Source: Bradyrhizobium sp. AZCC 1719
GTDB lineage: Bacteria; Pseudomonadota; Alphaproteobacteria; Rhizobiales; Xanthobacteraceae
Length of the DNA stretch: 64,000 nt
Assembly: GCF_036924525.1 (NCBI RefSeq)
Contig: NZ_JAZHRU010000001.1
Span: 959,001-1,023,000, forward strand
Direction: 5' to 3'
Shown: positions 27,984-37,293 of the stretch, piece by piece
How positions within the stretch are numbered: the first letter of the stretch is position 1
How the letters are laid out: every line of letters begins with the position of its first letter
Notes under the pieces: model-generated
Told to the model about the DNA's origin: nothing
Database searches by the model: none
The model's input: the letters and a program-made list of their open reading frames with translations, nothing else
Translations under genes and position numbers: made by a program

Positions 27984-28787
27984 CTAGCTCGACTTCACCG
28001 TTATCCCGCCGTCGACCACCAGCTCGATCCCAGTGACGTAACGGGATTCGTCGGAAGCGAGAAACAGCGCCGCATTGGCAACGTCCCAGGCGTCCCCCAT
28101 GTGCCCCATCGGCACCTGTGCATCGCGCGCCCGCCACATCGCTTCGACGTCGCCGGCCGAATAGCTTGCAGCAAGGCCGGCCGAGTGCTCGACCATCGGC
28201 GTCTTCATCAGGCCCGGCAGGATGCAGTTCACGCGAACATGGTCTTTCGCGAATTGCACGGCGGTGGTGCGCGTCATCTGGTTCATCGCCGCCTTCGAGG
28301 CGCCATAGGTGACGTAGGAGATGCCGAGATGGCGAATGGATGCGATCGACGAGATGTTGATGACTGAGCCGCCACCCTGCTTCTGCATCACGGGAATAAC
28401 GTGCTTCATGGCAAAATAGGCGCTCTTGAGATTGACCGCGAAAACGTAGTCCCAGCTTGCCTCGTTCACCTCGACGACGCTGCCCATTTCGGCGATACCG
28501 ACATTGTTGTCGAGCACGTCGATGCGGCCATAGGCCTTCAGGCACGCCGCCACCATCGCCTCGACCTCGGCCTCGCGCGAGACGTCGGCGGTGAAGGCGA
28601 CGGCCCTGCCGCCCTCGCCCGTGATGATGCTCACGGTTTCATTTGCGGCAGCTGCATTGCGATCGACGCAGAACACGCTGGCGCCCTCGCGCGCGAAGGT
28701 GACGGCGGTCGCCTTGCCATTGCCCCAGCCGGGGCCGATCGATCCCGCGCCCACCACCATCGCCACCTTGCCCTTGAGCCGTTCCAT
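27984..28787 (-). CDS. SDR family oxidoreductase
   Basis: 267 residues. The cofactor motif is GAGSIGPGWGNG (residues 12-23), an expanded form of TGxxxGxG. NNVG is at about 92-95, the catalytic Ser in NISSIASI, and Tyr/Lys in YGASKAAM. The C-terminus reads YVTGIELVVDGG. Start at 28787 was chosen because GGGAGAA lies about eight bases upstream. Substrate unknown; divergent from the TRAP transporter genes, so it may act on a compound they import, but that is only position-based. Confidence 0.87.
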   Translation of the reverse strand: MERLKGKVAMVVGAGSIGPGWGNGKATAVTFAREGASVFCVDRNAAAANETVSIITGEGGRAVAFTADVSREAEVEAMVAACLKAYGRIDVLDNNVGIAEMGSVVEVNEASWDYVFAVNLKSAYFAMKHVIPVMQKQGGGSVINISSIASIRHLGISYVTYGASKAAMNQMTRTTAVQFAKDHVRVNCILPGLMKTPMVEHSAGLAASYSAGDVEAMWRARDAQVPMGHMGDAWDVANAALFLASDESRYVTGIELVVDGGITVKSS

Positions 28788-29029
28788 CGACTTCTTCTCC
28801 CTTTGGGTTGTCGTTGCATTGCAGCGCGCACGAACGCGGCGCATCCGAATTTTGGGGCGGGAAATTGGACGTCCGGCGCCCTTGGGTCAACCTCTCCAAA
28901 AAGCTAAAGCAGCGACTTGGACATAGGCCGAAAAGGCCCTTGCCACCGCCCCCCAAAACGGACTGAATGCGGCCCGCGAAGGAGGCCCGCCGCAGTCGGG
29001 CCGGAAAGTTAACCGGTCCCGAGGGAAGC

Positions 29030-31057
29030 ATGGCCGTAGACAAGACAACGCCGCCCAATGACGAGGTCGTCACCGTTTCGGACGAAGCCTTGCACAAGGC
29101 GGAAGCCTACATCGAGGCGGAAGAAGGCGCGACCAACCGCCTGATGGGGTGGGCGGGAAGGATTTCGACCACGATTGCCGTGGTCATGAGCCTGTTTCAC
29201 CTCTATGCGGCCTATGCCATCGTTCCGACCCAGGAGCTTCGCTACACCCACGTCGCCTTCACCTTGATCTTGAGCTTCCTGCTGTTTCCGCTGGCGACGC
29301 GGTTTCGCAACCGAGTGCGCTGGTGGGACATCGTTCCCGGGATCGTCGCGGTGGCGACCGTCATCTATGCGCTGTGGGGTGGCGAGGACTTTACCGACCG
29401 CGCCACCACGCCCGATCGCTGGGACGTGATCGTCGGCATCGTCTTCATCGTGATGCTGCTAGAGGCGACGCGGCGGACCACCGGCGCAATCATGCCCGTG
29501 GTGTCGCTGCTGTTCATCGCCTATGCGATGCTCGGCCCGTATTTGCCGGCGCCCTGGACCCATCGCGGCTACGACCTGGACCGCCTGGTCGGCCACCTCT
29601 TTATCACACTGGAAGGCATTTTCGGCGTCGCAGTCGACGTGTCGGCGACGCTGATCATCCTGTTCACGATCTACGGCGCATTCCTGCAGCATTCCGGCGC
29701 CGGCAAATTCTTCATCGATTTCTCGCTGGCCTTGATGGGCGGCAAGCCGAACAGCGCCGGCCGCACCGTGGTGCTGTCGTCATTCCTGCTCGGTGGCCCC
29801 TCCGGATCGGGCGTCGCCACGACCGTGATGATCGGCACAGTGGCCTATCCGATGATGGCGAAGGCGGGCTTCGAGAGGAACGCCGCGGGCGGGTTGCTGG
29901 CTGCCGGCGGGCTGGGCGCGATCCTGTCGCCGCCTGTGCTCGGCGCCGCCGCGTTCCTGATCGCCGAGTTTCTCAAGATCAGCTATCTCGACGTCATCTG
30001 GATGGCGACCATTCCGACCTGTCTTTACTACATGTCGCTGTTGTTCATGGTCGAGCTGGACGCCAAGAAATTCCACGCCAAGAACGTGACATTCACGCCC
30101 GAGATGTCGCTCGGCCAGATGACCAGGCGGTACGGCTTCCACTTCATCTCGCTGCTCGCCGTGGTGTTTTTCATGGTCATCGGCTACTCGCCGTCGCTAT
30201 CGGTGTTCTACGCCATTGTCGTCACCTTTGCGCTGAGCTTCCTGCGCCGGGAGACCGCGCTGGTGCCGACCAAGCTGGTGAAGGCGCTGGCCGACGGCTC
30301 GATCGGCGCGCTCAATGCCGCGACCACCTGCGCCTGCGCCGGCATCGTCGTCGGCATCGTGACGCTGACCGGTCTCGGCCTTAAATTCTCGTCGATCGTC
30401 ATCGCCTATGCCGGCGGCAGCCTGTTGCTGACCGCGATCTACACCGCGCTGATCGTCTGGATTATCGGCCTCGCCGTGCCGGTGACGGCGTCCTACATCA
30501 TCTGCGCGGTCATCGCAGCGCCCGCGCTGGTCAAGCTCGGCGTGCCTGATTACGCCGCTCATATGTTCATCTTCTACTATGCCGTCCTGTCGGAGGTTTC
30601 GCCGCCGACGGCGCTGTCTCCGTTCGCGGCGGCCGCCATCACCGGCGGCGATCCCTACAAGACCACGCTGCAGTCCTGGAAATACACGCTGCCCGCGTTC
30701 CTGGTGCCGTTCGTCTTCGTGCTCGATCCGCAGGGCGGCGGCCTCTTGATGTCGATCCCCAAGGGCGGATCCTGGATCGACATTCTCGAAATCACGATCA
30801 AGACAAGCTTGGGACTGCTGGCGCTGGCTGCATTTGCCCAGAACTGGGCGCTGCGACAAAATACAGCGGTCGAGCGCGGCCTGCTTCTGCTATCCGGATT
30901 GCTGCTGGTGTTCCCAAGCCTGATTGAGGCAATGGTCGAATGGATCACCGGACGCGATATCAGCTACACCTATGTGCCGGGCCTGATCATCGGTTTCGGC
31001 GTATTGCTGTGGCAGGCCAGAACGCGGTCGCCGGAGCGGCCTGCGGTCACAACATAG
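29030..31057 (+). CDS. TRAP transporter permease, fused 4TM/12TM type
   Basis: 675 residues with about 16-18 hydrophobic segments. The small DctQ-like and large DctM-like parts are fused, as in TRAP-TAXI systems. Family segments include GRTVVLSSFLLGGPSGSGVA (about 243-262) with the conserved GGPSGSGVAT and the PTALSPFAAAAITGG near the end. ATG 29030 follows GAGGGA. Together with the binding protein at 31084 (26 bases apart) it forms a Na+- or H+-driven uptake system for a carboxylate or amino acid, substrate unknown. Confidence 0.93.
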   Translation: MAVDKTTPPNDEVVTVSDEALHKAEAYIEAEEGATNRLMGWAGRISTTIAVVMSLFHLYAAYAIVPTQELRYTHVAFTLILSFLLFPLATRFRNRVRWWDIVPGIVAVATVIYALWGGEDFTDRATTPDRWDVIVGIVFIVMLLEATRRTTGAIMPVVSLLFIAYAMLGPYLPAPWTHRGYDLDRLVGHLFITLEGIFGVAVDVSATLIILFTIYGAFLQHSGAGKFFIDFSLALMGGKPNSAGRTVVLSSFLLGGPSGSGVATTVMIGTVAYPMMAKAGFERNAAGGLLAAGGLGAILSPPVLGAAAFLIAEFLKISYLDVIWMATIPTCLYYMSLLFMVELDAKKFHAKNVTFTPEMSLGQMTRRYGFHFISLLAVVFFMVIGYSPSLSVFYAIVVTFALSFLRRETALVPTKLVKALADGSIGALNAATTCACAGIVVGIVTLTGLGLKFSSIVIAYAGGSLLLTAIYTALIVWIIGLAVPVTASYIICAVIAAPALVKLGVPDYAAHMFIFYYAVLSEVSPPTALSPFAAAAITGGDPYKTTLQSWKYTLPAFLVPFVFVLDPQGGGLLMSIPKGGSWIDILEITIKTSLGLLALAAFAQNWALRQNTAVERGLLLLSGLLLVFPSLIEAMVEWITGRDISYTYVPGLIIGFGVLLWQARTRSPERPAVTT

Positions 31058-31083
31058 AGAAGAAGCAATTGAGGGAGACAAAA

Positions 31084-32043
31084 ATGAAAAAGACCACAGC
31101 GATACTGGCGATGGCTCTGGGGCTCGCCTTTGCCGGCGCAGCCCATGCGCAGCAGAAAACCATGTCGATCGGCACCGGCGGCACCGGCGGCGTCTACTAT
31201 CCGCTCGGCGGTGCGGTTGCCAACGTGCTCTCGAAGAACCTGCCCAACATGCAGGCTACCGCCGAAGTCACCGGCGGCTCGGTCGACAATCTCAAGCTGA
31301 TCGGCGCCGGAAAAAGCGAGCTTGCCTTCACCATGGCCGATGCGGCGCTCGATGCTTTGCAAGGGCAGGACAAGTTCAAGAGCGGCAAGGTGCCGCTGCA
31401 GGCGCTGCTCGTGGTCTACCCGAACCGCATGCATGTGGTGACGGTGGAAGGCACCGGTATCCAGACCATGGCAGATCTCAAGGGCAAGCGTGTTTCGACC
31501 GGTTCGCCCGGCAGCGCCACCGAAGTGATGGCATTCCGCGTCATCGAGGCGGCCGGCCTCGACAAGGACAAGGACATGAAGCGCGAGCGGCTCGGCGTCG
31601 CCGAATCCGTCAACGCGGTCAAGGACCGCAAGATCGACGCCTTCTTCTGGGTCGGCGGCATTCCGACCGCCGCAATCACCGATCTCGCGGCCACTCCCGG
31701 TCTGAAGATGAAGCTGATCGACCATGGCGATCTGGCCGAGAAGATGAATGCCAAATACGGCAAGCTCTATTCGTCGAGCAAGATCAAGGCGGGCTCGTAT
31801 CCCGGCTACGACAAGGACAACTCCATCACCGACGTCTGGAATCTGATCGTCACCGGCGACAAGATGAGCAATGAGGACGCCTACACCATCGTCAAGACGC
31901 TGGTGGAAAAGAAGGCCGACATTGTTGCCGTGCACAAGGAAGCCGAGAGCTTCTCGCTCGACAACCAGGTGCAGGACCGTTCGCCGATCCCGTTCCATCC
32001 TGGCGCGTTGAAGTACTTCAAGGAGAAGGGTATCGGCGGCTAA
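31084..32043 (+). CDS. TAXI family TRAP transporter solute-binding protein
   Basis: 319 residues. Signal peptide MKKTTAILAMALGLAFAGA, cleavage near AHA/Q at residue 23. The mature N-terminus TMSIGTGGTGGVYYPLGGA is the TAXI signature, followed by GGSVDNLKLIGAGKSELAF and KRVSTGSPGSATEV. Periplasmic partner of the permease upstream. TAXI proteins often bind glutamate or related compounds, but ligand specificity cannot be read here. ATG 31084 has GAGGGAG about seven bases upstream. A terminator follows. Confidence 0.94.
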   Translation: MKKTTAILAMALGLAFAGAAHAQQKTMSIGTGGTGGVYYPLGGAVANVLSKNLPNMQATAEVTGGSVDNLKLIGAGKSELAFTMADAALDALQGQDKFKSGKVPLQALLVVYPNRMHVVTVEGTGIQTMADLKGKRVSTGSPGSATEVMAFRVIEAAGLDKDKDMKRERLGVAESVNAVKDRKIDAFFWVGGIPTAAITDLAATPGLKMKLIDHGDLAEKMNAKYGKLYSSSKIKAGSYPGYDKDNSITDVWNLIVTGDKMSNEDAYTIVKTLVEKKADIVAVHKEAESFSLDNQVQDRSPIPFHPGALKYFKEKGIGG

Positions 32044-32079
32044 GGCATCGCGCTCGAGCTATTTGGCTTGCGTCATCAG

Positions 32080-32116
32080 TGACCGCGGTCTGCCGAGGAC
32101 CGCGGTCATACTTTTG
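32080..32116 (+). terminator. Terminator of the TRAP-TAXI operon
   Basis: Stem TGACCGCGGTC (32080-32090) with GACCGCGGTCA (32098-32108) and a seven-base loop, followed by TACTTTTGG. It lies 37 bases after the binding-protein stop. Confidence 0.75.
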
Positions 32117-32462
32117 GCCAGGGTTGTGAGCCTTGCGGCATTGCTGCGCCTGCGAGGGAGCGTTCAGGCGACGTTCGCTCAGCCACGAACATCGCGGCGC
32201 CGGCGAGCGACCACAGGCGTTAACACGCGAGGCTGATCAATGTTGTCGAAGCTGGGCATCAGCGCGTTAAAGCCGATGAAATGACCCCGTCGAGTGCCCG
32301 GGCGCTGGTTGGCTGCGTCGCGGCAGCAGCTTCCCTAAAATTTTATTCTTGTCGGCTGCTTTAACCCTACCGAAGTAATCATGTGACCTGCCGCAAAATT
32401 CCATGATTGCGACCGCAACGCCGATGTACCACTGGCGTTGGGGTAGCTAGCGGGAGGGTGGC
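32117..32462. other. Intergenic region before the EAL-domain gene
   Basis: 346 bases without a recognisable gene. An AT-rich tract (AAAATTTTATTCTTG near 32338-32352) and TGCGAGGGAGCGTT are the only marked compositional features. GGGAGGG sits just before ATG 32463 as its ribosome binding site. Confidence 0.4.
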
Positions 32463-33680
32463 ATGGAGCAAATCAACTTTGTCGAGTATTCGCGCGCGGC
32501 GCACTTTGGGCATCGGAAGTTGGCGCCCAGAGCGTGCGTCGTCGACAGCAAAAGGCACCTGCGATTGTTTCTTTCCGACGCTCTCGAGGATCTCGGGTTC
32601 GTCACCTGCGAATGCGGCCAGGCCGGCGATTTGGCAGGCGTACTGCAGGCGGAGCAGCCGGACCTGATCGTGCTCAGCGTGTGCGCCGACGGGATCAATG
32701 TCGGCGAAATTCTCGAGGCAATCGTCCGGAAAGATTTCGGCGGCAAGGTTCTCGTGATCGGTCAACCCGACACGATCATGGTTAAGGCGGTCAGGCAGAT
32801 TGGCGAAGAATACGGCATTGCCATGCTGCCCTCCTTGCCGACGCCATTCGGCGCAGCGAGCCTGCGCGCCAGCCTCGCGACGCTGCTGCCTGCCGAGCCG
32901 GCGCCAAGCCCGGCCGTCGACGTCGCCGAGGCGTTGAAGGCTGGCTGGCTCGAACTGTGGTATCAGCAGAAGATCAACACCCGCACGCTGGTCCCCAGCG
33001 GAGCGGAGGCGCTGGTCCGCATGCGGCATCCGGCCTGGGGCGTGGTCCCGCCGGCCTACTTCATTCCCGACGACAAGGATCCGCATTTTTGCAAGCTTTC
33101 CGAATTCGTGATCGGCCGCGCGATCGAGGACTGGCGCTATCTGCTGGAGAGCCAGGGTCCGGTCGACCTCTCGATCAACCTGCCAATATCGTTCTTCGAC
33201 GACGCAGCGGCGGTGCGCGATCTGTGCCGCGCCATGCCCGCCCACCCGGCGTTCGGCGGACTTTTGATCGAAATCAACAGCAGCGAGGTGGTCGACCATC
33301 CGGATCTCGCAGTGGACACCGCAAGACGGCTGCGCCTGCACAATATCGCGATCGCCATCGACAATGTCGGCGCGGAATGGCCGTCGCTGCTGGAGCTTCG
33401 GAGCTTCCCGTTCGTCGAGCTGAAGGTCGACCAGCAATACGTCAAGGGCTGCGCCGACGATCGGCTGAAGCAGACGGTATGCCGACGCATCGTCGAACTG
33501 GCCCGAGACAACGACGCTCGCGCCGTCGCCCAGGGCATCGAGACGCGCGCCGATTACCTTGCCGCGCACGACATGGGATTCGATCTGATCCAGGGCCATC
33601 TGTTCGGCAAGCCCGTCGGCGTGCGCAAATTCGCGCGGTCGCGCCCTCAGCTTGCAGCCGACCCCGAGAAGGCTCCCTGA
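32463..33680 (+). CDS. Receiver-like plus EAL domain protein, probably catalytically impaired
   Basis: 405 residues. Residues 24-140 resemble a response-regulator receiver, but the position expected to hold the phosphoacceptor Asp is Ser72 (LIVLS). Residues about 155-385 form an EAL domain: E182 of EALVRM, N239, E270, D300 and K321 are present. The second Asp of the DD pair is N301 (IDNVG), the Glu of AEGVE is Q357 (AQGIE), and the usual YQP is YQQ. It probably binds c-di-GMP or a protein partner with little or no hydrolysis. No GGDEF domain. Strong ribosome binding site GGGAGGG. Confidence 0.88.
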   Translation: MEQINFVEYSRAAHFGHRKLAPRACVVDSKRHLRLFLSDALEDLGFVTCECGQAGDLAGVLQAEQPDLIVLSVCADGINVGEILEAIVRKDFGGKVLVIGQPDTIMVKAVRQIGEEYGIAMLPSLPTPFGAASLRASLATLLPAEPAPSPAVDVAEALKAGWLELWYQQKINTRTLVPSGAEALVRMRHPAWGVVPPAYFIPDDKDPHFCKLSEFVIGRAIEDWRYLLESQGPVDLSINLPISFFDDAAAVRDLCRAMPAHPAFGGLLIEINSSEVVDHPDLAVDTARRLRLHNIAIAIDNVGAEWPSLLELRSFPFVELKVDQQYVKGCADDRLKQTVCRRIVELARDNDARAVAQGIETRADYLAAHDMGFDLIQGHLFGKPVGVRKFARSRPQLAADPEKAP

Positions 33681-33687
33681 GCGAAGC

Positions 33688-34167
33688 TCACTCGAATTTC
33701 ATATCGATACATTTCGCGATGTCGGAGCCGAGACCGGACGAGATGATGATGCAGCCGCGCACCTTGAGATTATTGTTGTCGCTGGCCCACACCGCATAGC
33801 CACCGGGACCGAAGAACGAATTGGTGTTCGGCGGCTCGGTCTCGGTGGCATCGAACGAATAGTTCGCGTCGGTATCGAAGATGCGGGGCTTCTTGGTGCA
33901 GCCGCCGTCGGCCTGCACGTTGATGACTTCCTTGTTGTCCCGCGTCAGCGCCATCGAGACCTGGCAGCGGACATACTCTGACGTCTTGGTGTTGAACACG
34001 TAAGCATAGGATTTGCAGGTCGAGGTGTTGAGCTTGCCCGCGCTCAATCCCCGACTGCAGGCGATCCGCTGGTTGTTGGACAGCTTGAAATTGTCAGCCT
34101 CTGCCGCTTGAGCCGGCGTCATGAACGATAGCGCAACACCAAGACCGATCTTCATGACGTGATTCAT
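33688..34167 (-). CDS. Hypothetical exported protein with cysteines
   Basis: 159 residues if it starts at ATG 34167; starts at 34176 or 34155 are also possible. The N-terminus VMKIGLGVALSFMTPAQA/AE is a signal peptide. The mature part has Cys in IACSRG, TCKSYAY, RCQVSM, GCTKKPR, GCIIIS and KCIDMKFE, suggesting disulfides in the periplasm. No known domain recognised. It converges on the EAL gene with an eight-base gap. Function unknown. Confidence 0.65.
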   Translation of the reverse strand: MNHVMKIGLGVALSFMTPAQAAEADNFKLSNNQRIACSRGLSAGKLNTSTCKSYAYVFNTKTSEYVRCQVSMALTRDNKEVINVQADGGCTKKPRIFDTDANYSFDATETEPPNTNSFFGPGGYAVWASDNNNLKVRGCIIISSGLGSDIAKCIDMKFE

Positions 34168-34366
34168 CCTAACCATCCCTATGACGTTTTTCGCAATGCA
34201 TGCTTGTAGCCGGAAAGGCGAACATAGTCGCGAAGTCGGACGCGGGAAATCACAAAGTCTCAAGGGCCGTGTGATGCGTCGAAGGTGGCAATTGACGGCG
34301 CAATGCCGTTCGTGATTTGTTCAAAACGTGGGACAGAAGCCGCTTAAGGCCGCTGGGAGGATGACG

Positions 34367-34672
34367 ATGACGAGCGTTTCGACAAAATCAGTTTTGATGG
34401 CGGCCGCACTGACGGGGCTGGCTACATCGGCATTTGCGCAAGGCGCGGCACCGACTCCCTGGGAATTGAAGTCGGACATGGGTTACGCCTACGGCAGGGA
34501 CGGCAAGACGCTCGCCTACAAGCTGGGCACCAATAATGCCGGCTTGCTATTGAAGGGCGCCAAGAAAGTGCCCAAGGGCACGTTGTTCTTCCTTGGCCAG
34601 AACGGGCAGCTCTACATGCGCTCAGGCCCCTATCTGGAAGGCGACGGCAAGTTCATGTTCGGATCGGAGTGA
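34367..34672 (+). CDS. Small hypothetical exported protein
   Basis: 101 residues. ATG 34367 has GGGAGG six bases upstream; an ATG two codons earlier touches the same purines. Signal peptide VLMAAALTGLATSAFA/QG. The mature part reads like a small beta-rich protein: WELKSDMGYAYGRDGKTLAYKLGT, then GTLFFLGQNGQLYMRSG and a Gly-rich end. No family recognised. Followed after 21 bases by a long inverted-repeat element. Confidence 0.7.
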   Translation: MTSVSTKSVLMAAALTGLATSAFAQGAAPTPWELKSDMGYAYGRDGKTLAYKLGTNNAGLLLKGAKKVPKGTLFFLGQNGQLYMRSGPYLEGDGKFMFGSE

Positions 34673-34693
34673 GGCGCGAGCTCTCGCGCTACT

Positions 34694-34886
34694 TACCCTC
34701 CTCTGGAGGGGTCCGAGACGAGCGAAGCTCGCTCGTGGGTCGGCACGGATCGAGCGAAGCGAGATGCGTGACGGGGTGGGGTGACGGTCCATCCTCTCGA
34801 TCAGTGCCCGAGTGGAGAGATCACCCCACCCCGTCTCACATTCGCTGCGCTCATGTGAGCCGACCCTCCCCCTCCAGGGGAGGGTA
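34694..34886. repeat. Long inverted-repeat element, TACCCTCCTCTGGAGGG type, copy A
   Basis: Arms TACCCTCCTCTGGAGGGG (34694) and CCCTCCAGGGGAGGGTA (to 34886). Inner blocks: GACGAGCGAAGCTCGCTCGT, GACGGGGTGGGGTGA with TCACCCCACCCCGTC, and CACATTCGCTGCGCTCATGTG. The element at 49736-49911 has the same blocks in reverse orientation. Confidence 0.85.
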
Positions 34887-34890
34887 AAAA

Positions 34891-36084
34891 CTAAAACGCT
34901 GTCGCCAACTCCTTTGCGCCGGGCTTGCTGGAGTTGAAATCCATCCGCTCGTCGGTGATCGCCAATAGTTTCGCCACCGTGTTATGGCGGATTGCGACCG
35001 GGTTACGCTCGTAGCCGCCACGCTGGAAGAAATTCGAGGTCGGCACCTGCTCGCGCATCGCCTGCGGCATGGTGACCATGTCGAGGCCGGTGCCGTCGCC
35101 GGTCAGGTTCATCATTTCGAGTTCAGCCGCCGTCAGCGGACGATTGTAGCCCTTGGCGCGCGCGAAATGGACCGATGTCAGCAGCTTGTGGGTCTGCAAC
35201 ATCGGTCCGACGTCGACATCGAGCACCATAGCGTGCACAGCCCAGCCCTGCGGGGTGTTGGCGAGCTTCTCATGCTCGGACCAGGTATCCGGCACGGTGC
35301 GCGTAAACGCCACCATCCTTTTCAAGACGGCAAGCTTCTGGTCCATCGCCTTGCGCGGCGCGCCCGACAGCGTCGCGGCCCTAGCCGTCAGTTCCTTGAT
35401 GATTTCGTGGCCCTGTTCGGCCAAAAGCTCGACGCTGTTGGTGGTGAGTAACTGATTGTAGCCGATCGCGGTCGAGATCGCGCGCGAGCCCGGTTTCGAG
35501 GGGTTCAGACCCGACTGCATGTCGTAATTGCCGCTACCGCCGGTCTCGAACGAGTAGACCCGCACCGCCTGCTCGCGCGTTAATCCCGCGGCCAACGCGT
35601 AGCGGGCATAGGCGCGCTTGAACTCGACCTCGGTTGCCGGCCGTTGCGGCGTGAACTGGAAATGCTCGGCGGCCGCTTTAAGAAAATCGGCGACCACCGG
35701 CAGCGGCTTGCGCTCGCGCGGCGGCTTTTCTTCTTCCGGCTCCGGACTGACCGGGCGCTTCGGACCGGTGTAGACCGGCGGCTGCGTCAGCACGTAATCG
35801 TTGAGCGTGATGGCCTGGCGTTCCCGGCGCTTGGCGTTACGGCCCTTTCGCTTCTCGGAGATTGAGGCCCAATAGGCGCCCGCCTGCTCCTCGAACGCTG
35901 CGCGGGCTTCCTGATACTCTTTCAGCTTGCGGCGGTATTCGGCCATCGCCTGCGGCGAGGCGGCTTGCGCCATGGCGTCGGCGGTTGAGGGAGGGAGCAG
36001 CTCCGTCGCCACGGCAGGCGGCGCACTCGCGAGCAGCGCGAGCGCAGCTAATCCGGAACCCATGCGAATCAATGGCAGGCGCAT
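34891..36084 (-). CDS. Hypothetical exported protein with a possible lysozyme-like fold
   Basis: 397 residues. Signal peptide GLAALALLASAPPAVA. A coiled charged stretch (about 45-85, EYRRKLKEYQEARAAFEEQ) leads to a basic Pro-rich linker, then a helical domain from about 140. There, YSFETGGSGNYDMQSGLNPS and AISTAIGYNQLL (about 185-225) have the Glu, Gly-rich loop and AxGxxQ pattern seen in lysozyme/transglycosylase-like enzymes, with Glu in FETGG as candidate acid. I infer a peptidoglycan-active or relic enzyme; the match is by eye only. It stands alone between two repeats. Confidence 0.6.
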   Translation of the reverse strand: MRLPLIRMGSGLAALALLASAPPAVATELLPPSTADAMAQAASPQAMAEYRRKLKEYQEARAAFEEQAGAYWASISEKRKGRNAKRRERQAITLNDYVLTQPPVYTGPKRPVSPEPEEEKPPRERKPLPVVADFLKAAAEHFQFTPQRPATEVEFKRAYARYALAAGLTREQAVRVYSFETGGSGNYDMQSGLNPSKPGSRAISTAIGYNQLLTTNSVELLAEQGHEIIKELTARAATLSGAPRKAMDQKLAVLKRMVAFTRTVPDTWSEHEKLANTPQGWAVHAMVLDVDVGPMLQTHKLLTSVHFARAKGYNRPLTAAELEMMNLTGDGTGLDMVTMPQAMREQVPTSNFFQRGGYERNPVAIRHNTVAKLLAITDERMDFNSSKPGAKELATAF

Positions 36085-36140
36085 GGCACGGTTGTAGCAA
36101 GCGCGCCTACGATGTCAGCCCCGAAAGGGCGCGACTCTTT

Positions 36141-36167
36141 TTCCCTTCCCCTTGTGGGAGAGGGTGG
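36141..36167. repeat. Isolated half of a long inverted-repeat element
   Basis: TTCCCTTCCCCTTGTGGGAG plus AGGGTGG is the left arm of the family at 19073 and 23039, with no matching right arm. It abuts the 3' end of the TctC-type gene (stop at 36176), so it looks like a broken copy. Confidence 0.6.
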
Positions 36168-36175
36168 AACGCCGC

Positions 36176-37156
36176 TCACTCCTGCTCGACGCCGCTGGCT
36201 TTCACCAGTTGCGACCACTTCTTCTCGTCCTTGTCGATGAAGGCCGCATAGTCTTCCGGCGCACCGGGGGTAATTTCGGTGCCGTCATTGCTCAACTGCT
36301 TCTTCACCTCGTCGGAGGCGAGCGCGTCGCGCAGCGCCTTGTTGAGCTTGTCGACGATCGGTCGCGGCGTGCCGGCGGGCGCGACGAGGCCGTAGTAGAG
36401 CGAAGCGTCGAAGCCGGCTAGCCCCGCCTCCATCAGCGTCGGCACATCGGGCAACAGGCTCGATCGCGTGGTGCTGGTGACCGCAAGTGCGCGCAATTTG
36501 CCGGCGGAGACGTTGGCGTGCGAGGCCGGGATCGGCGCGAACGCCATCGGGATGTGGCCGCCGAGGAGATCGGTCAACGCCGGGCCGGTGCCCTTGTAGG
36601 GGATATGCACCAGCCTGATGCCGGCGGCGCGGGCGAAATATTCGCCGGTAATGTGGCTGGCGGTGCCGGCGCCGGCCGAGCCGAAATTGACCTTGTCGGG
36701 ATTGGCCTTCGCATGGGCAATCAATTCGGCGACACTCTTTGGCGGGAATGATGGATGCACCACGAGCGAATTCGGTGCGTTGCCGATCATGCCGATCGGT
36801 GCAAAATCCTTGCGCGGATCGTAGCCGGAATTCTTGTAGAGGGAGGGGCCTATCGCGAGCGTGCCGGTGTAGCCCAGGAGCAGCGTGTAGCCATCGGGAT
36901 CGCTTTTCGCGACCGCCTTGGTGCCGACCGTGCCGCCGGCGCCGGGACGGTTGTCGACCACCACCTTCTCGCCAAGCATCTCGCTCATTTTGTCGGCAAT
37001 GGCGCGGCCGACGATCGAGGTGCTGCCGCCGGGCGCGAACGGAATGACCAGCGTGATGGCGCGGGCGGGATAGGTTTGAGCGCGCGAAACGTCTGTTGCT
37101 GCGCTCAAGCCGAGCATGGCGGCTGCGACGCAAAGCCACTTTCTCCCGATGGACAT
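36176..37156 (-). CDS. Tripartite tricarboxylate transporter substrate-binding protein (Bug/TctC family)
   Basis: 326 residues. Signal peptide ends near DVSRAQ (residue 27). The family motifs are YPARAITLVIPFAPGGSTSIVGR, VVVDNRPGAGGTVGTKAVAK and DGYTLLLGYTGTLAIGPSLY. These proteins bind carboxylates in the periplasm; many are orphans without TctA/TctB, as here. Ligand unknown. Start 37156 (ATG) fits the family length of about 320. No other transport gene is near. Confidence 0.92.
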   Translation of the reverse strand: MSIGRKWLCVAAAMLGLSAATDVSRAQTYPARAITLVIPFAPGGSTSIVGRAIADKMSEMLGEKVVVDNRPGAGGTVGTKAVAKSDPDGYTLLLGYTGTLAIGPSLYKNSGYDPRKDFAPIGMIGNAPNSLVVHPSFPPKSVAELIAHAKANPDKVNFGSAGAGTASHITGEYFARAAGIRLVHIPYKGTGPALTDLLGGHIPMAFAPIPASHANVSAGKLRALAVTSTTRSSLLPDVPTLMEAGLAGFDASLYYGLVAPAGTPRPIVDKLNKALRDALASDEVKKQLSNDGTEITPGAPEDYAAFIDKDEKKWSQLVKASGVEQE

Positions 37157-37293
37157 GGTGGGCGACTCCCGGATCTGTTCTTCTTCTTGACGCAGCTATC
37201 GTCTCCGAAACTACCAATATCCGCAACCCGCGCTGCGTGAGCATGCTCTCTCACATGGTGAGATGAGCAGCCGTTTCGGCAGCGGCGCCGACT

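Noticed and set aside
34669..34887. 72-residue ORF inside the long inverted-repeat element
   Set aside because: Its sequence is the palindromic repeat; no independent coding signal. The same applies to frames in the elements at 19148-19519 and 49399-49953.
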